Below, one piece after another: positions 1 to 12,332 of a DNA stretch of 64,000 nucleotides. Below the pieces are notes generated by a model that was given only the letters and a program-made list of their open reading frames with translations, was not told the origin of the DNA and did no database searches. The position numbers and the translations under genes are program-made. The stretch's first letter is position 1, and every line of letters starts with the position of its first letter. Source of the DNA: Ryuthela nishihirai (lineage: Eukaryota; Arthropoda; Arachnida; Araneae; Heptathelidae); NCBI GenBank assembly GCA_038380435.1, contig JAWZYU010000013.1, forward strand, positions 64,932,446-64,996,445, read 5' to 3'.

Positions 1-1783
1 TTAGGACTAGTAGGGTACTGATTAAGGACATTCCTGCAGTTCCTTCTTTCTGAAATAAGCTCAAGTGCCTTATCACTTAAATAATTCTGCCTCTTCTGCT
101 CCTTTTTCCCTAAAAGAGTACTGTTAGTTTCCAAAAAAGCCTGTTTGAAATGGCCCCATTCTTCCTCAACTTCAATATTAAGCAAACCATGACTGTCATA
201 ATGACTAAGTAACCTATCATGGTAAGCTTTAGCTATAACTGGGTCTTTCAGAGCTTCAGTATTAAAGGTAAATTTTTTAACCCTAGCACAACACTTTTTA
301 AGTTTAAGTTGCAAGACACTTTTCACAAGGTAATGGTCAGATCCAATTTCAGCTCCCCTATATGCCCTAGTATTTCTAACAGAACTAGCCCATTTGCTGT
401 TAATTAATATATAATCAATCATATTCTTATGTAGCCCATCAGGTGAAACCCATATTATGTATGTCGCGGTGTTTGTAATATGTGTTAGTTATTCTGAAAC
501 CATTTAGTTTACTTACCTGTAGGAGACGTTGCCCATTGCCATTGCAGCTACCAATACCAAAAGGGCTATTACTCCTCCCCAAAGGTCAGAGTCGGTATCA
601 ACTTTGGCATTGAAGTCACCAAGAACAAGGGTAATATCTCCTTTCTTGACAGCATTCAAAATATCCTGAAGTTGTCTGTAAAACCTATCTTTCTCATCCT
701 CATCGGCATCCTCAGTGGGGGCATAACAGCAGATAACATTCAAGTCTTTAATGCTTGTCTGAAATTTTGCTGTAAGAAACCTTTCATTAATGCACTCATA
801 TCCTAGAAGAGCATCACTAGCATGTCTGCTGAGCAGCAGACCCACGCCTTGGTGGTGCTTTCCATCCTCCCTCCCGGTAAAGAGAAATTTAAAGTTATTT
901 TTAAGTATCTCACCTTTACCTGTCCATCTGGTCTCTTGCAAGCCTAAAATATCTAGGTTATAGCGCTGGAATTCCTGCATGAGGACATCAAGAGAATAAT
1001 CTCTATGTAATGTCCTCACGTTCCACGTTCCTGCAGAGAGAAAATGATTAGTAGGATTTTTAAAGAAATTAGGTTTATTGAGATTGGTAGGGCCAACAAT
1101 ATCAAACAGCCCCCTGATCGCAGGCATGTGGCAAAGACCTGTTCCTCCTCCGCTAAAGGCTGAAGTCACCGATGCTGGTAGGAACTTCAGGCACCACCTT
1201 TTCAAGTGGACTTTTTCAAGAACCATATGGCCTGCCTGAGACACATTACTCCAGTTTAGGCTTGACGATGCCCAACTAGCAAAGTAAGGTTCAGGTACCT
1301 GCGATGGCCTCTGATTAGGATTATCCACCAGCTGATATAAGGTATCCCATGCCTCTGTTCACTTAGAGCTGGCAACCCAGAAGCAAACAGAAAACACAGC
1401 GGCAGACTCTCCCTCAACAGTGGCCCACCAGTGCAGCAAGTCCAGGATCCATAATCAAGCTCAAATCCATAAACAAGTCCAGTCTAGTAGGTATAAATGG
1501 TCAGCACCAGGACCCTGTGAAGTTGACCACTCCTCAGCAGGGTTGAAAAAAAAGAAAAAAGTGGCCATAGATGACCAGATCAGTAGGCCATACTGAACTG
1601 GCAGCCCTCCCCTTCCGTTTCCTTCCAAAAGAGAATAGCTCTTTTGAAAGGTACTAACGGCCTGCACCACGAGAAGGCGGGGTCGGACATTAGGTGCTAG
1701 ACCTGGCCTGTTCTGTACATCATCACTGGGGATTGGTACACAGCTCTCCTTCCAGTTTACGCCTAGCTACCATTTACAAGCCA
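1..1783 (-). mobile_element. RTE-type LINE, 5' half, cut by the window edge
   Basis: Minus-strand copy of the window's main LINE family. The 5' end lies near 1783, where the conserved start (ggtctgtaaatgg in other copies) is recognisable but decayed. The 5'UTR runs to about 1330, then the endonuclease region (1328-513), then the endonuclease-RT linker continues to base 1, so the RT half lies outside the window. The protein differs from the other copies at many positions (for example GTWNVRTL rather than GSWNVRTL), so this is a more distant subfamily or an older copy. Confidence 0.9.
513..1328 (-). pseudogene. APE-type endonuclease domain of RTE LINE (frameshifted)
   Basis: 271-codon open frame. 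Known family: AP-endonuclease-like nuclease at the N-terminus of RTE/BovB LINE proteins, which nicks target DNA. Visible motifs in order: TWNVRTL (Asn motif), LGLQETRW (catalytic Glu), CCYAPTEDADED, LVLGDFNAKV (Asp/Asn). Just after GDFNAKVDTDSDLWGGVI the frame shifts by a missing base near 568, and the SDH motif follows in another frame, upstream of 513 on the + strand. The first 50 residues before ASVTSAFSGGGTGLC are probably translated 5'UTR rather than true protein. Dead copy. Confidence 0.85.
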
Positions 1784-4034
1784 TATATTATATCAGTGAA
1801 TAATAATTTAGCTTTTTCTCCATTTTTGACTAATATAGTCAAAATGAAAGCTATACATTCATCACTAAAATATCACATTTCTAGCTATATGAACCATTTG
1901 CAATATTTGCTTAAAATTTTGACATTCATTGAACTTTAATCGTTTGAAGGCGAAATGCTGTTCGAAGTTTTTTTTATCAATAAATGCGCAAAATATCAAA
2001 CCAAAAATTTCTTTTAGATCAGAAAATAGAAAAGTAGAATGATTACAAAGGGACAGACGACAGTGTGAAAATAATTACACTTTTTTCTTTTAAAACGAGC
2101 CATTTATTTTTAGCTAAGGGATGACCTGAAGTACTCTCTTCTGATGAGTAAAAAGGTAATATTATACTGTTTATTCATTCTGTAATGCACCATAAGTGGG
2201 TACTGGAAAGCCCCGAAAACTGCAAGGTCCGGAATAGATTAAACGGAATAATATATTCAGTACTATTTTCTCCTATAGCACTAGTGGTAGCCAAGTTTTG
2301 ATACATTTAACTAAATTCTTAAATTCTTAATTCTCGAATTCTTAATTTAATCTACTTTGGTTGTTAGATACTCGAAGCTTCTTAATTAACTCGAAGGTTC
2401 TTAATTTACACTAGGTCTCTCAAATACATTTATCCAACATTGGATTAGTGCATATTTTATACAAACCGGAACATTTACTTAAATGTAAGGGTGCCGGTTG
2501 CAGAAAGTTGAAACAGGGAGAAGTTTAGTTAGAGTTCCAATTTAAGTTTACTGAAAGTGGGACATTTTTCTCGGAAGTAAACCCCACATGAAGACAATTC
2601 TAAGTAGTACATGGGAAGAGAAATAATTCACCCACTCAAAATTCATCGAGTATAGATTGCATAGTTATTCTTCAGAGATTGACGGTAAACCTAAATCTCA
2701 CAGAGGTGAGACTTTTATTGTAACTGCGATCGTGTTGGAAAGGTGTGACGTTTCACGTGACATGTCTGATTTAGACCCTCAGATTCACTGCTTTCATTAA
2801 AGTTCTTTCTTAGACTACAACATTGAACTGTCTCCAGAGATCACCCATCGTTTGGTGCCCAGTGCAAACCACCTTATTCCAGAAAAGAAAAACATTTCGA
2901 CGCAAATTAAAAAAAAAATGTCGAAATAGATTTACCGAATTATTACAAAAACGTGTTGACGAAATTCATGTAAATTGATAGCCGATTGTATATCGTCATA
3001 AATAACTGAAACACCAGGACAGTTCTCTAAACACCGGGAAAATCGCGAAAAACAGGGTTACGCCATGTATATTTCTTGATTTGTTTAGCAAGACTTCGGG
3101 AAGAAATGAAACAGTTTTGGGAAGCTTTAGTTGCGGTTACTATTTTTAAATCAATTACACTGATTCAAAATTTTATCGATAACCTTCAGATGTAAACTTC
3201 ACACATCAAAACAGTAATAATATCCATCTTTTATCACGTCTTACATATTTACGCATCAAGCATATTACACTGAATAATCTAACTGACGAATGCATATTAG
3301 TAAATCAAATATCGCTGGTTAATTTCTCACATAAAAATAAGAAGCAGATTTTGCATAAAAGTTTCGAAAAACACACTTAAAAGAGAATTTCGTGAAATTA
3401 ATTTTTAATTTGCACCATCTGTGCAAAGTGCCACACATCCAACTCTGCACATAGTCGAAGGGAGTCTAGTTCGATGATCGGGACCAAATTCACAGCTCAG
3501 GGCTAAAGAATATATTTCTGTGTAATACTTCTGTGTCATAAAAGTGTCTCAAGAATATATTTCTGTGCCATAAAGCTCTTCGCCTGTTGGCTAAAGACCC
3601 TATCACTACTTATATTTGTACTTAAGAGTATAATACAATAATGAATAGTCTTTTTAGCTATATTGGTTTCAACAAAACAGTGATCGTAGGAAATAAATTT
3701 AATCTACTTTGGTTGTTATATAATGTCTTGGAGTTTTATTACCATTCCATTTTAATAATTAAGAGATTTATGTATTTAAACTGCAAATGCGATAATAAAT
3801 TTTTAAAAAATCTAAAAGGGAACGTGGGATACACAAGCTAGGTTTGTGTTTGTCTGCCGATCAAGACAGCTGAGGGAAGCTGATTACAAGTAACGTAAGG
3901 TAAGCAGTAAACAGTTACAAAAATGCGATTAATTTACTCTGACAGCTATCAGGGAAAAGGTTCAAGATTTCTTCTTCAAAAATTAACTGTTGAATTTTAA
4001 ACAAAATATTAATATCTACACACTCAGATTCTGA

Positions 4035-4150
4035 GTTGCCTAATTTCAGTCCAGCAACATTGTACATATTGCTAAAAGATATCCTTTTTATGTTTTCCAT
4101 TCATAAAGCAAAGTTCCTTTAACTGAATCAGATGATATAATAATAAAATG
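4035..4150 (+). repeat. Diverged direct repeat, copy 1
   Basis: This stretch (cctaatttcagtc ... ctttaactgaatcagatgatataataa) reappears about 520 bases downstream at 4555-4675 with scattered substitutions. It is an old local duplication or two copies of an unnamed dispersed repeat. Confidence 0.6.
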
Positions 4151-4554
4151 AGAAAATTATTTATCTGAAATTAAATAAGATAGCGATTTCAAATCATGCG
4201 CGGACTGAAGTATCTGTTTCATTTTAAAGTTAAATAAATTCGTTCAGATGTGTTTATACATCTCTCTCTCTTATTTCATTTTCTCACAAACATTTATATA
4301 ATGGAACAATGGAGTTTATTTATCTCTCCAAGATAAACATCTCAGTGCTTCCAGGGGGCAGAAAAGTTGAAATTTGGTATAAATGCATTGTGCTAAATAT
4401 CTGAAAGGAAAATGCATATCTTGTATTGTGTTTTTACCTCATGTTTGACTATGCTCGAAAATTGGCAAAACGTTCTGGGTGCATTATTATTAAGAAAGAA
4501 AAGTTCTTGTCACAAATTTTATATGAAAACTCAGGTGAAACGAAGTATACGTAT

Positions 4555-4675
4555 ATTGCTTAATTTCAGTCAATGATCATTATACATATTGCTAAAGATG
4601 CCGTTCTTCGATTTTCCACTCACAAACGCAAAACTCCTTTAACTGAACCAGATGATATAATAACCTCGAAAAGGA
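4555..4675 (+). repeat. Diverged direct repeat, copy 2
   Basis: Partner of 4035-4150, same orientation, sharing ttaatttcagtc, catattgctaaa, and ctttaactgaa-c-agatgatataataa. No coding content. Confidence 0.6.
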
Positions 4676-4944
4676 GTTTTCGGTGTATAGTTATGTCACG
4701 TTTTGCTACTTTCTGCATTGGGAACTTCTCCATTTGCATAATGAGGCGTACGTTGACTAAGTTGCTAATGCGCCAGGCTCGAAATCTGTATTACCTTGGT
4801 TCCAGTTCCAAATATGCCAATATTAAGATTTATCTCCTCCAACCCTTCTTTCTGTGAGAAAGGGGACAACGATGAGGTCTCTATCGGTCAGATCGAATTA
4901 GAGAGTTCGCCATCTGTCAGATCGAATTTTAAGGTGTTGCCGTT

Positions 4945-5115
4945 TTAAGGAGTATCGTACCTTGTACATGTAAAAGAAGACAACGGATAGCATTGATTAG
5001 AGCCTCTAACGGCTGTCCAGTGGGCCCCTTTCAACAACCTTCTCAGAGCTGTTGAGGTTCTTGTGACCTGGCCATGTAGGTCATTATCTGCAAAAAGGCT
5101 CTCAGAGGAAAGACA
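4945..5115 (+). mobile_element. SINE1 fragment (tRNA-Thr-derived), 5'-truncated
   Basis: Body and 3' part of the SINE1 family: gctgtccagtggg, ccttctcagagc, ttcttgtgacctggcc and a decayed tail ctctcagaggaaa. The tRNA head is missing and the copy is strongly diverged. Confidence 0.7.
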
Positions 5116-5282
5116 ACAAATCTTAGCCACTTTACAGAACCTGAATTCAATGTTTTATAGCGCACAGGGGTGCCTGCCGCAGCACACATATATTAATACA
5201 TTGTTCAATTATGACATGAAAAATTTCTACAGTATAGCTTTTTTCGCTGCAAAAATTACCAGAAAACAATATAGAGGACATG

Positions 5283-5620
5283 TAATTTGATGAGAGATGT
5301 ATTTTCACATAAATGAGACGTACATTCGAGAAAGACGTCCTTTACAAAAGAAAAAAGTACCTTCAAGAAAGAGAGGTTATTTTCAACAAAAGGAGACGTA
5401 ACTCGCGAAAGCAAAACGTACTTTCGAAAAAAATACGTACTTTCGTAAAAAAGAGAAACGTACTTTCGTAAAAAAGATAAACGTGCTTCGTGGAAAGCGT
5501 AGTATTAGGAAGAAAAGGCGCAGTTTCATGAAGAAGAGACCTAATTTCACGAAGAATAGTCTGTTTCAGGAAGGAGAGACGTACTTTCACGAGAGAGAGG
5601 AATCTTTTAAGAGTGAGAGA
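5283..5620. repeat. Degenerate tandem repeat built on ACGTACTTTCG
   Basis: Irregular array of roughly 25-35 base units carrying gagacgtactttcg followed by an A-rich run; clear units lie between 5380 and 5600. It abuts a second degenerate array (5620-6078) built on a different motif, and the two may be halves of one element. Open frames here are by-products of stop-poor repeats. Confidence 0.6.
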
Positions 5621-6078
5621 TGCACTTTTGCACAAAATGCCCAAAATTGCCCAAAATTTTGCCAAGTTTTCGCGATTTTGTCAACTCTCCTTATCACAAA
5701 TCCAATCCCAATTATCACAAACCCAATCCCAATTATCACAACTCGCCCGTATTTTACGAAGTAGATTCGAATTTTGCCAACTGCCCTAGATTTTGCCAAG
5801 TCACTCCAAATTTTGCCAACTCACCTGTATTTTACTAAGTGGCTTCGAATATTGCCAACTGCTCTAGATTTTGCCTACTCTCCATTTTCCAAATTGCCCT
5901 AGATTTGCCAAGTTGCCTCGATTTTGACAACTCCTCTTAATTTTACAAAAAAAAAAATACAAATTTTCACAACTCACCTAGATTTTACGAAGTTGCTTCG
6001 AATTTTGCCAACTCCGAGTTACTTTGGGGGTTTGGTTACTTTGGTTACTCCCACACATCCCCCATAGCTACGCTCCTG
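5620..6078 (-). mobile_element. hAT-like MITE with internal repeats, copy 1
   Basis: Read on the minus strand, it starts near 6078 with caggagcgtagctat and continues through ggagttggcaaaattcg and many degenerate aacttggcaaaatc units. The same order of motifs occurs in the element at 60699-61105, so they are copies of one family. The far end is not defined here; no target duplication was found. Confidence 0.6.
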
Positions 6079-6408
6079 ATGCAAGCAGGCCCTCAGAGTT
6101 GCCCTTCAGTGGTCAAATGCAGCAGCTGTAACTCAGAACATACATGTTTGGAGACCCAAATTGTGCAGTCTTGTTGAACCATCATAACCAGGGCTGGACG
6201 TATGCATAAGCTAACTAAGCTACAGCTTTGGACCTCACGATTATGAGGGGCCTGAAAAATTAAGTTTGAAGTTTACTGTGTCACAAATTTTTTAATTTAA
6301 ATTAATCCATTTTGCTAACATTATTCATTTCAGCTTTATTCAGTCATTATTGTATATCAATTTATATAATGCTTTCATCACATCAATTTAGTTATTTATT
6401 CTTTCTGT

Positions 6409-6892
6409 AAATGGTAGCTAGGTAGTTACTGGAAGGAAAGCTATGCACCAATCCCCTGTGATGATGCACAAAACGGCCAGACCTAACATCTAAAGGCTAA
6501 CCCCGCCTTCTCGCAGTGCGGATCGTTAGTACCGTTCAAAAGATACTCGCCTCTGGAAGGGAACAGAAGAGCAGGGATGCAAGATTAATGTGACCTACTG
6601 ACCTGCACTACTATGACTACTTTTTTTCTACCTTGCTGAGGAGTGTGGTTGAACACACAGGGTCCTGTACTAACCACACCAACTGGAAGGAATAAGAACT
6701 CTGAGCTTGGTTATGGATCCTGGACTTGCTGCACTGATGGGTTTCTGAGGAGGGAAAATCTTCTGCTGTGTTTTCTGTTTGCTTGTAGGTGGTGAATAAT
6801 CCTGATGAGGTCATCGCTGGTACCTGAACTCTTGCTTCTACGTATTATCAAATCCTGCACTGGGGAAGTGCAGATGACTTCAGCCTTTAGTA
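6409..6892 (+). mobile_element. RTE LINE 5'UTR fragment, 3'-truncated
   Basis: Begins with tctgtaaatggtagctagg, the family's 5' end, and runs through the whole 5'UTR to the start of the ORF (gacttcagcctttagt). It stops there, at the hairpin at 6886-6934. RTE copies are normally lost from the 5' end, so a copy with only the 5' end must be a deletion or rearrangement remnant. Confidence 0.85.
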
Positions 6893-6934
6893 GTAGCTCT
6901 TTTTTACGAACCGTGAAAAAGAGCTACTACTAAA
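6886..6934. repeat. Near-perfect hairpin at LINE/mariner junction
   Basis: Arms 6886-6908 and 6912-6934 are 23 bases each with one mismatch, around a 3-base loop (aac). The left arm starts in the last LINE bases (tttagt). Confidence 0.85.
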
Positions 6935-7330
6935 GTTTGTGGGGTACCCATTTGGCACAGATCTTTCGAAACTTTAAAATGTCGATGAATAATTGTTTCC
7001 ACACCGCCAATCGATACGCTGACATCTAAACTTATTTTCTGAACTGTGATGTGTGGATTTTCCCTAATAAGTTCAGGAACAGCAACAATGGTTCTCTCGT
7101 TCACGGCTTCTTTCAGTCTTTCTGCATGAGGGAGGGCTTTGAAGCTCTGACGTCCTTCTCTGAATTTGCGTACCCATCTCGTAACAGTCCCATATGAACA
7201 GGAATGATCCCCATATAGCTATGATAAATCGGCATGAATTGTTTTCGCGCCTTCCACAACCTGCATCCTTGTGAAAATGTAAAATATTTCCCTTCTTTAA
7301 CAATTTCCATATCAACAACGTACAGATTTT
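6935..7330 (-). pseudogene. mariner-like transposase N-terminal remnant
   Basis: Known family: mariner/IS630 DDE transposases with an N-terminal helix-turn-helix DNA-binding region. In broken minus-strand frames I see a YGDHSCSYGTVTRWVRKF-like string near 7210-7160, then KALPHAERLKEAVNERT, then VPELIRENPHITVQKISLDVSVSIGGVETIIHRHFKVSKDLC (7095-6950), resembling the second helix-turn-helix and the linker. Stops and frameshifts break it, the catalytic domain is absent, and it ends at the hairpin at 6886-6934. No terminal repeats were identified. Confidence 0.7.
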
Positions 7331-8129
7331 GCAGACCGAAATTGACGCGCCTCCAGCGAAGGGAGAAATAATGATACGATCTTCGATTTTAACACGCAGT
7401 GACACGTTTAGATAAGCTTTCAAACAAGTCGTATCGTTAACTTCGGAAGAACCAGTGCAAATCTACAGACAGGTGTCAAGTACTTTTTGAAAGCCTCTTT
7501 AAAATGCCTTTATACCCTACTTTCATAAAAATTGTAATTCATTTCATAATTTCATGAGGGTAGCTTTTTTGTGTTATTTGCTTGTTCATATTAACGTTTT
7601 AGAAGGATATTAAGTTAAGAATATATTATAAATAAATATTTTACGTAATAGTTGAGTATTTTAAGGCAATAAATTATTGGATCTAAGAAACAGATTGCCA
7701 TGTTTCCACTTAAAGAAAACACATCGACTCTGGCGAATTTAATGCTCGTTTCCAAGAAGAATGAAGTATTTTATTTTCCGACTTCATCGCCCCTAACGGT
7801 GGAAATTTGAACCAAATGATTATTAGGAAAAAATAAATCGTATTATTCATTAGTACCTATAAAAAATAAATATTTTCATTCATCTCTTAAAAAGTGGCGT
7901 TTATTCACCTACCCTTAGGGGTAACTGATCGAATCATTGCAGTCCACGGAAACCCCTTGATATCCCAATCAGCCATTTTTCGGATATTTAGCATGAATTG
8001 ATATTTTGCAATAGACAATTAAAGCTTAATCAATTTCCGACCTTAACTCGCACTAACGATAAAAATTTAAGCTATTGGAAATTTCTGAAGAGTCGGATAC
8101 TAATACAGTAATCTTTCGGTATACGAGAA
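7331..8129. other. Unassigned AT-rich sequence with a Q-like scrap
   Basis: No gene. On the minus strand around 7815-7715 the string aatttccaccgttagggg followed by gatgaagt and ggaaacgag resembles segment Q of the composite repeat at 32.3-32.6 and 40.5-40.7 kb, so this may be an old third copy. Bases near 8110-8160 (ttcggtatacgag, cggcttat, tcgcttataag) share the cgtataag motif of the minisatellite that follows. Confidence 0.45.
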
Positions 8130-8199
8130 ATCGGCTTATCTAGTTTTCGCTTATAAGAAGGTCACAAATATCTGTTTTATGATTTAAGAACAAATTTTT

Positions 8200-9718
8200 G
8201 CTTATACGAGATTCCTCTCGCAAAGAGATGGTTTGGAGAAAGGAAGGAGCTCGTATAAGTGAATACGAGGAGAGGAAGGAGAGCGTATAAGGGAAAATTA
8301 TTTCAGCTTGGAGAGAGGAAGGAGTTTGTATAAGCGAAAATTAGTTCAACTTGTGGAGAGAAAGGAGAGCGTATAAGTAAAAATTTTTGGCTTGATGAGA
8401 GGAAGGAACCCATATAAGTGAAAATTAGCTTAGCTTGGGGAGAGGAAGGAGAGCGTATAAGTAAAATGTTTTGGCTTGATGAGAGGAAAGAACCCATATA
8501 ATTGAAAATTAGTTTAGCTTGGGGAGAGGAAGGAGAGCGTATAAGTGAAAATTAGTTTAACTTGAGAGAAAGGAGAGCGTATAAGTGAAAATTAGTTTAA
8601 CTTGAGGAAAAGAAAGGAGAGCGTATAAGCAAAAATTAATTGAACTTGAGTAGAGCGTATAAGTGAAAATTAGTTTAACTTGAGGAGAGAAAGGAGAACG
8701 TATAAGAGAAAATTAATTGAACTTGAGTAGAGCGTATAAGTGAAAATTAGTTTAACTTGAGGAGAGAAAGGAGAACGTATAAGAGAAAATTAATTGAACT
8801 TGAGTAGAGCGTATAAGTGAAAATTAGTTTAACTTGAGGTGAGAAAGGAGAGCGTATAAGTGAAAATTAATTGAACTTGAGGAGAGGAAGGAGAGTGTTT
8901 AAGTGAAAATTAGTTTAACTTGAGGAGAGAAAGGAGAACGAATAAGTGAAAATTAGTTTAACTTGAGGAGAGGAAGGAGAGCGTATAAACGAAAATTAAT
9001 TGAACTTGAGGAGAGAAAGGAGAGCGTATAAGCGAAAATTAGTTTAACTTGAGGAGAGAAAGGAGAGCGTATAAGTGAAAATTAGTTTAACTTGAGGAGA
9101 GAAAGGAGAGCGTATAACCGAAAATTAGTTTAACTTGAGGAGAGAAAGGAGAGCGTATAAGTGAAAATTAATTGAACTTGAGGAGAGAAAGGAGAGCGTA
9201 TAAGCGAAAATTAGTTTAACTTGAGGAGAGGAAGGAGAGCGTATAAGCGAAAATTAATTGAACTTGAGGAGAGAAAGGAGAGCGTATAAGTGAAATTTAA
9301 TTGAACTTGAGGAGAGAAAGGAGAGCGTATAAGTGAAAATTAATTGAACTTGAGGAGAGAAAGGAGAGCGTATATGCGAAAATTAGTTTAACTTGAGGAG
9401 AGAAAGGAGAGCGTATAAGTGAAAATTAGTTTAACTTGAGGAGAGAAAGGAGAGCGTATAAGCGAAAATTAATTGAACTTGAGGAGAGAAAGGAGAGCGT
9501 ATAAGCGAAAATTAGTTTAACTTGAGGAGAGAAAGGAGAGCGTATAAGTGAAAATTAGTTTAACTTGAGGAGAGAAAAGAGAGCGTATAAGCGAAAATTA
9601 ATTGAACTTGAGGAGAGAAAGGAGAGCGTATAAGCGAAAATTCATTGAACTTGAGGAGAGAAAGGAGAGCGTATAAGTGAAATTTAATTGAACTTGAGGA
9701 GAGGAAGAAGATCGTATG
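8200..9718. repeat. 43-bp minisatellite array (about 35 units)
   Basis: The unit runs gtgaaaattagtttaac + ttgaggagagaaaggagagcgtataa, 43 bases. Two monomer types alternate: type A has attagtttaac, type B attaattgaac. The left flank (8200-8560) is a more diverged zone with an 86-bp dimer (ggcttgatgagagg variant) seen twice. At about 8630-8860 a 77-bp dimer (43 + a 34-bp shortened unit, ttgagtagagcgtataa) occurs three times. From 8860 to 9718 units are mostly full 43-mers. 43 is not a multiple of three, so the array is not coding. Confidence 0.95.
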
Positions 9719-12332
9719 CATTTTCTTTATAGCTTTAATGATATAACAAATTTATGTGTATGCTAATAACTAAGAATGCTATTTGAATACAGTATTTAAC
9801 CATTAATGTCATTTTCTTTCGTACTGAGACAGCGTTCTGTTTTTATTAATTTGAACTTTGTACATTTGGGGAGAAATTTTTGATCTCTCGAACGGAATGC
9901 GAGAGCTTGTGGTGACGTCAGCTTAATCACAGATAGAGTACAGATAGGTAACTCGAGTTGATTCCATGTTTACAATGAAACGATCGCAGCGTCTCTCTCT
10001 TCCCATCAGATCCTGATATTTTAAAGAGCCAACCACCATTCCCCGCTAAGTGGAAAAAACATAACAAATGCAGTTTATCTTCGGCTTAGAACATAGCATT
10101 AACGTGTCAATTTGTTTTATAATATAATGAAATATAAAAAGTGACTTGGCAAGTGATAATACCTGGAACATTTACGCATTGTTGGTAAAAGAAAACAAGA
10201 AAAACAAAAAAAAGTTGACCTATTTTGGCAAAAATAAAACCCATGTAAACCTATCCTCTTGTATCTCCCATTTCCGCTGCTGAGGTCGAGTTTTCAACCA
10301 TCAGGTTTCTAGTAACCTCTGGGCCGGATTAATGTCCCTGTAAACCTTATGGATTAGGCATTTTATTTCTTAGGCCCTTTGGCGGATTCATTTTTACACG
10401 TATGTCGATTTCAATGGTTAGATGGGTGATCAGAATTTTCTTTATTTTTCTCGTATAGCAAAGTGGTTAATGTAACAGGTCTCAGCAGCTGAACTGATCA
10501 CTATTTCCCCAAGAGGAGATATGTGTTACAGTTTTTATCACGCAAAGGAAGAAAACATGATTAATGCATTTTCCGTAAGCCCTTTAATTTTCCTAGGTCC
10601 TAGGCAGAGGCTTATCCAACACTACCTGTTGAATAATGCAACCCAGAGTTACACTGAAATCAGGTGTCACTTAAGGGCAACCTACACACAGGACAAACTC
10701 CACACTACTGCAACAGATGCAAAGTAATGACCAAACCATATGAACTTTCCAAATCATTAAACTAAGCATACTTTAATGAAGTGGATTAAGAAATAAAATT
10801 GGACAAAGGGAGTGATGGATGTTAGAGTTGCTTAGGACTCGAAAATTGTAAGAAAAAAATAATTGAAAGCAACTTGTCTTTGGCTGACATAACAGTTGGA
10901 TAACCAAATTAAGGTTACAGGAGACATACACTAGTGAATGAATTTTCTATAACAAAGAAGTAAGAGAACTTAAATCTCAGTGAGCATTCCTTGTACAGAA
11001 ATTATAATCAATTCAACTACTTGCCGCGTTTGTACATTTTAGGTCTCTCTCTCTTATATACATAAAAGAAAAAAGAAAAAACTTTTAAGATGGCGCTGAA
11101 AAAGTTTCTGTGACGCACCCAACGATGAAGATTGTTTAAGACCAAAAACTTTCATCAAAGATTGAGCCAACTGGGAATGTGGGTGTTGTTGCATTATAGA
11201 AGCAGTCTATATTGAGCTGTTAAGTATTGTTAGATATTTAAATATATCGGAATCATGTACTGACACGTATCTAAGAAGTTTGTGGTACTGACTCGTATCG
11301 AAGCAATTTGAGGTATTGACTCGTATCGAAGTAGTTTCAGATATTGAATCGTATTGAGGTAGTTTGAGGTATTGACTCGTATCGAAGTTGTTTGAGGTAT
11401 TGACTTATCGAAGTTGTTTGAGGTATTGAAACCGCATCGTATTAGTGGAGGGTATTGACTCCGGATATATTGTATTGACCGCTGACAGTAATTAAGGTGA
11501 TAAATGAACGGAAATGCAACGAAATCACTCTCAAGTTTCCGAATCTAAACGTTAAACTCAAAAATTAGAGAAAAATTTGTCTCGAGTCGGATGAGATGTG
11601 AATTTTACCAGGTGGTCGTGGGTAACTATGACATCCGGTTCAAAACAATATTTTCCCCAACTTTGAGTTTCATGTTTAAAAGTGAGTTTTTTTAAATTCC
11701 AATCGAGTCAACGTCACTTTTTTATTACCTGATATATAATTGCTAAAAATAATTTTTCATTTTAATATACGCTATAATACCAAAATAACAGAAAATTTCC
11801 ATATTATGCTAACGTGTTATCGAACTTCGAAGCACTATAATTTCTAAAACAATGTCTCCTAGACTGTGGTATCGGAACCCCAAGGGGTCTGCGAAGTATT
11901 TCAAATAACTCTTTAAGAAGCATCAGATGAAATTGTACATTTAACGCGATTGCATAACGGAGTTTTGTTTCGTTTGGCTAGAATTCTGTTAGTTAAGTAT
12001 GACAACATCTCAGGCTGATGTCCAACTAATTGCCTGTTGATGATATAACATTTGTAACGTAACAAATTTCTTCTCTCAGGTATTTAAATACAAACAGCAA
12101 AACAGCCGAAAAATGAACAGCAGACGAAGAAAAGCTACAATCCATTCTCAAAACTGTTAAGAAGTCCTTGTTGCTAGGATCTATACTTTAGTTCAACAAA
12201 AAAATACCAGGTGGCGATGAAAAGAGGATCCGCAGAAAGAGTGAGACTTCGTAGGGGATCGGTGTTGGCAGGAAGATACGGAAATGTTTCTGAAATATAC
12301 ATCTAATGGAAGAATGTCACTGAAGTGGTAAG
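9719..12332. other. Unassigned AT-rich sequence
   Basis: No gene or known element can be supported, apart from the small minisatellite at 11255-11430. A string at 10317-10370 (ctgggccggattaatg ... ggattaggca) resembles hAT-type MITE ends, but no opposite end was found. The 68-codon frame at 10521 has no recognisable domain. Confidence 0.5.
11255..11430 (+). repeat. 28-bp minisatellite (about 6 units)
   Basis: Units of gtattgactcgtatcgaag + tagtttgag, degenerate at the left end and with a short deletion in the fifth unit (gacttatcgaag). Unrelated to the 43-bp array. Confidence 0.85.

Larger units (their letters stand above)
1784..4944. other. AT-rich sequence without a recognisable gene
   Basis: No family is recognisable apart from the direct repeat at 4035-4675 noted separately. 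A 20-nt string, ctactttggttgtta with flanking bases, occurs near 2350 and again near 3700, hinting at another very old duplication. The open frames here (61-94 codons) have no visible domain and are typical of chance frames. Confidence 0.5.

Noticed and set aside
8200..9718. CRISPR-like array
   Set aside because: Units are contiguous 43-mers with no variable spacers, and the DNA is eukaryotic.
10317..10400. hAT MITE suggested by gggccggattaatg
   Set aside because: No matching opposite end or flanking duplication found.
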